From an uncultured Chthonomonas sp. (lineage in GTDB: Bacteria; Armatimonadota; Chthonomonadetes; Chthonomonadales; CAJBBX01), in assembly GCA_903886985.1 (NCBI GenBank), contig CAISOI010000289.1:1-7412 (forward strand): DNA of 7,412 nt, given 5' to 3'. Made by a program: the position numbers and the translations under genes. This document shows, one piece after another, positions 5,834 through 7,412 of this stretch. Every line of letters starts with the position of its first letter. Position 1 is the stretch's first letter. The notes under the pieces were generated by a model that did no database searches, had not been told where the DNA came from, and worked only from the letters and a program-made list of their open reading frames with translations.

Positions 5834-7396
5834 CTATTTGGCCATCGGTGGCAATTCTACATTGATCAAGAAGCTTACAATCGGCTTTTGCCATTCGTTG
5901 GGTCCAGGGAGAATCAAAAGGTTGACTTCCAGCTCAACTCGATCCGTGAAATGAATCCTTTTCAATTCAATGTCCATGCTGCCTACTCGATCGATAAGTC
6001 CCACTTTGAGAACATCCACATTTTTGTATCCAGGCATTCCAGTCATAGTTAGTTCTGCAATGTACCTTGCAAGGCGACGAGTTGTTTTTGCTCCAAAAGA
6101 GGAGACTGTTCGATTGACAGGACTATCGAAATTGGTTGATGATAGCAGATCGTTTCGTTCCTGAGTTGTCAATCCTGAAAAGAGAATGTGAAGCGCTCTT
6201 TGCATCGCCACTGAGTTCAAGTCCGTACCTCGGAAATTCCACACTTCTGATAGTCGTGCACAGTCTGAATCCGAGATCATACGCTGGAACGCATCGAGCT
6301 CTGCGAATGTGTGCAGACTCCTGGTTTGGCCAGAAACCTCTCGCTTTCGTCTCGTCTTCTCCATTGCGAAGATCGCTGCAAATGGCAGTCCCCGTCGTCG
6401 CATCAGGCTTGCGCCTTCGTGCTGGAAGCAGGTTACGCCATCAACAGCAAAAGGGTGAAAGAGTCCTGTATCGAGCGCTCGCTTCAGGCTGAACGACTTC
6501 AACGGGCGTTCATGTTCTCCCAGCGCTGGGTCTGGGGTATTCGTGCCGACGAAATCCCAATCGGGGAGTATCTCCATCACCACTTCGTGATGATATTGGA
6601 TCGCCCAGCGCTCCAATATCTGGGACAGGTTTTCCGTTGGGAATGGTCCGGTGATATCGATCGGCTCTTTCGCCGGAATTCTTGCAGTCATCGACTTACC
6701 AAGTTTGCGCAGATCTTCGCGAAAACGTTTACATGATCGTCCAAGAAGATCCAGTTGCATTGCTAGTTCTTTGCCTTCAGACGGGGCCTGCCATGGGATC
6801 TGCCACTCAGTCAGTTGTTGAGTAACAATTTGATTGTACAGAGCAAAGATTGCTGGATTGAACTTTATCCGACGGCATCCAATTGAAACTGTATTGGCGG
6901 TCTCATCCCATTTTTCCAGTACGATCGCTCTCCAGTAATCCAAAATCTTTGGGTCTTTCCGCTTGGATTCGGAAATATCGATCTCGGCCTGAGCGCGGTC
7001 AAAGTCGGCTATTTTATGAAGCGCCTTTCGATCCATCTCGATGCCAAACGGGAACTTTCGAAACGGTTGGTCAGAAATGATCGCGTCAAGTATTTCTTGC
7101 TTATTGAGATTTTCCAGATAGTATCTGTACCAATTGACAGGCGATATGAGACTAGCCCAATGACTCTGCTTTTCCTGCGCCGTTCGAGTTGCAGGATCCG
7201 TTTGCATTGGGTCGGTTGTTTCAAGCTGTCTCAACCTTTCCGTCGCGGCGATGTATTTGTTGGCCAATTGGCTTTGCGTTAATCCGGCCGGAGGTGGATT
7301 TACTAACTTATCCTTCCTATATTGCCGTAACAACTCCTCCGCAAGATGCTCCAACCACGGCTTCTCCCGCGCAATCACCTTCGGGTCCCACTCCAT
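5834..7396 (-). CDS. Hypothetical protein, 520 residues, no recognised family
   Basis: I do not recognise this protein. No signal peptide or membrane segment is visible, so it is probably cytoplasmic. It has about 12 tryptophans and many charged residues. The N-terminal 60 residues look helical. Residues 57-77 (LETTDPMQTD and onward) look like a disordered linker. The region 80-280 is Trp- and Leu-rich (NWYRYYLENL, 88-97; PWQAP, 201-205). The C-terminal 30 residues (about 487-516) are beta-like. Few cysteines (174, 222, 323, 379) and no metal or P-loop motif were found. The frame is open through a dozen competing reverse and forward frames, and a poor GGAAAG lies nine bases upstream of the ATG. 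That ATG sits 16 bases from the window edge with no in-frame stop before it, so the true start may lie further upstream (outside the window). The gene faces the hydrolase tail to tail. Confidence 0.75.
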   Translation of the reverse strand: MEWDPKVIAREKPWLEHLAEELLRQYRKDKLVNPPPAGLTQSQLANKYIAATERLRQLETTDPMQTDPATRTAQEKQSHWASLISPVNWYRYYLENLNKQEILDAIISDQPFRKFPFGIEMDRKALHKIADFDRAQAEIDISESKRKDPKILDYWRAIVLEKWDETANTVSIGCRRIKFNPAIFALYNQIVTQQLTEWQIPWQAPSEGKELAMQLDLLGRSCKRFREDLRKLGKSMTARIPAKEPIDITGPFPTENLSQILERWAIQYHHEVVMEILPDWDFVGTNTPDPALGEHERPLKSFSLKRALDTGLFHPFAVDGVTCFQHEGASLMRRRGLPFAAIFAMEKTRRKREVSGQTRSLHTFAELDAFQRMISDSDCARLSEVWNFRGTDLNSVAMQRALHILFSGLTTQERNDLLSSTNFDSPVNRTVSSFGAKTTRRLARYIAELTMTGMPGYKNVDVLKVGLIDRVGSMDIELKRIHFTDRVELEVNLLILPGPNEWQKPIVSFLINVELPPMAK

Positions 7397-7412
7397 GGTG
7401 AAGGACTTTCCA

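Noticed and set aside
6311..6736. Plus-strand open frame of 141 codons opposite the 520-residue gene
   Set aside because: It is shorter, unlike any protein I know, has no ribosome site, and sits opposite a longer coherent frame.
1..7412. Mobile element, CRISPR, tRNA or phage signature
   Set aside because: No transposase, integrase, repeat-spacer pattern, terminal repeats or tRNA cloverleaf was noticed on either strand by reading.

Overview
The window covers most of a bacterial F-type ATP synthase operon on the plus strand (about 1-4504), then an exported alpha/beta hydrolase gene on the same strand, then a convergent gene of unknown function on the minus strand. By eye the base composition is near 50% GC, and codon use looks broadly similar across all genes. 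The lineage cannot be fixed from sequence alone. A lipoprotein-type signal, a split F1F0 operon, two b-type stator genes and a hydrolase family I associate with Planctomycetes and Armatimonadetes suggest a bacterium of that general kind. This is inference and no search was run.

ATP synthase region. The first 45 bases are the 3' end of an upstream gene; subunit c or another F0 subunit is expected from gene order. A 172-base gap rich in inverted repeats follows. Then come two different b-type subunits (218-724 and 749-1288), delta (1285-1836, GTG start overlapping the previous stop by four bases), an unexpected lipoprotein-like gene (1849-2655), and alpha (2737-4434). The products form the peripheral stator (b, b', delta) and the non-catalytic F1 nucleotide-binding subunit (alpha). 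Alpha has an approximately 50-residue insertion in its nucleotide-binding domain. A very strong intrinsic terminator (4471-4504) directly follows alpha. The usual gamma, beta and epsilon genes are therefore not here and must lie elsewhere if the enzyme is complete.

Downstream region. A 107-base spacer leads to a 402-residue secreted hydrolase with an intact Ser/Asp/His set and a C-terminal beta-sandwich-like domain. Only 13 bases separate its stop from the stop of a convergent, soluble-looking 520-residue protein that I do not recognise. The true start of that protein may lie beyond the window.

Most unusual points: the lipoprotein gene wedged between delta and alpha, the operon ending after alpha, the enlarged alpha subunit, and the hairpin-rich gap upstream of the first b gene. 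No RNA genes, mobile elements or CRISPR arrays were seen.
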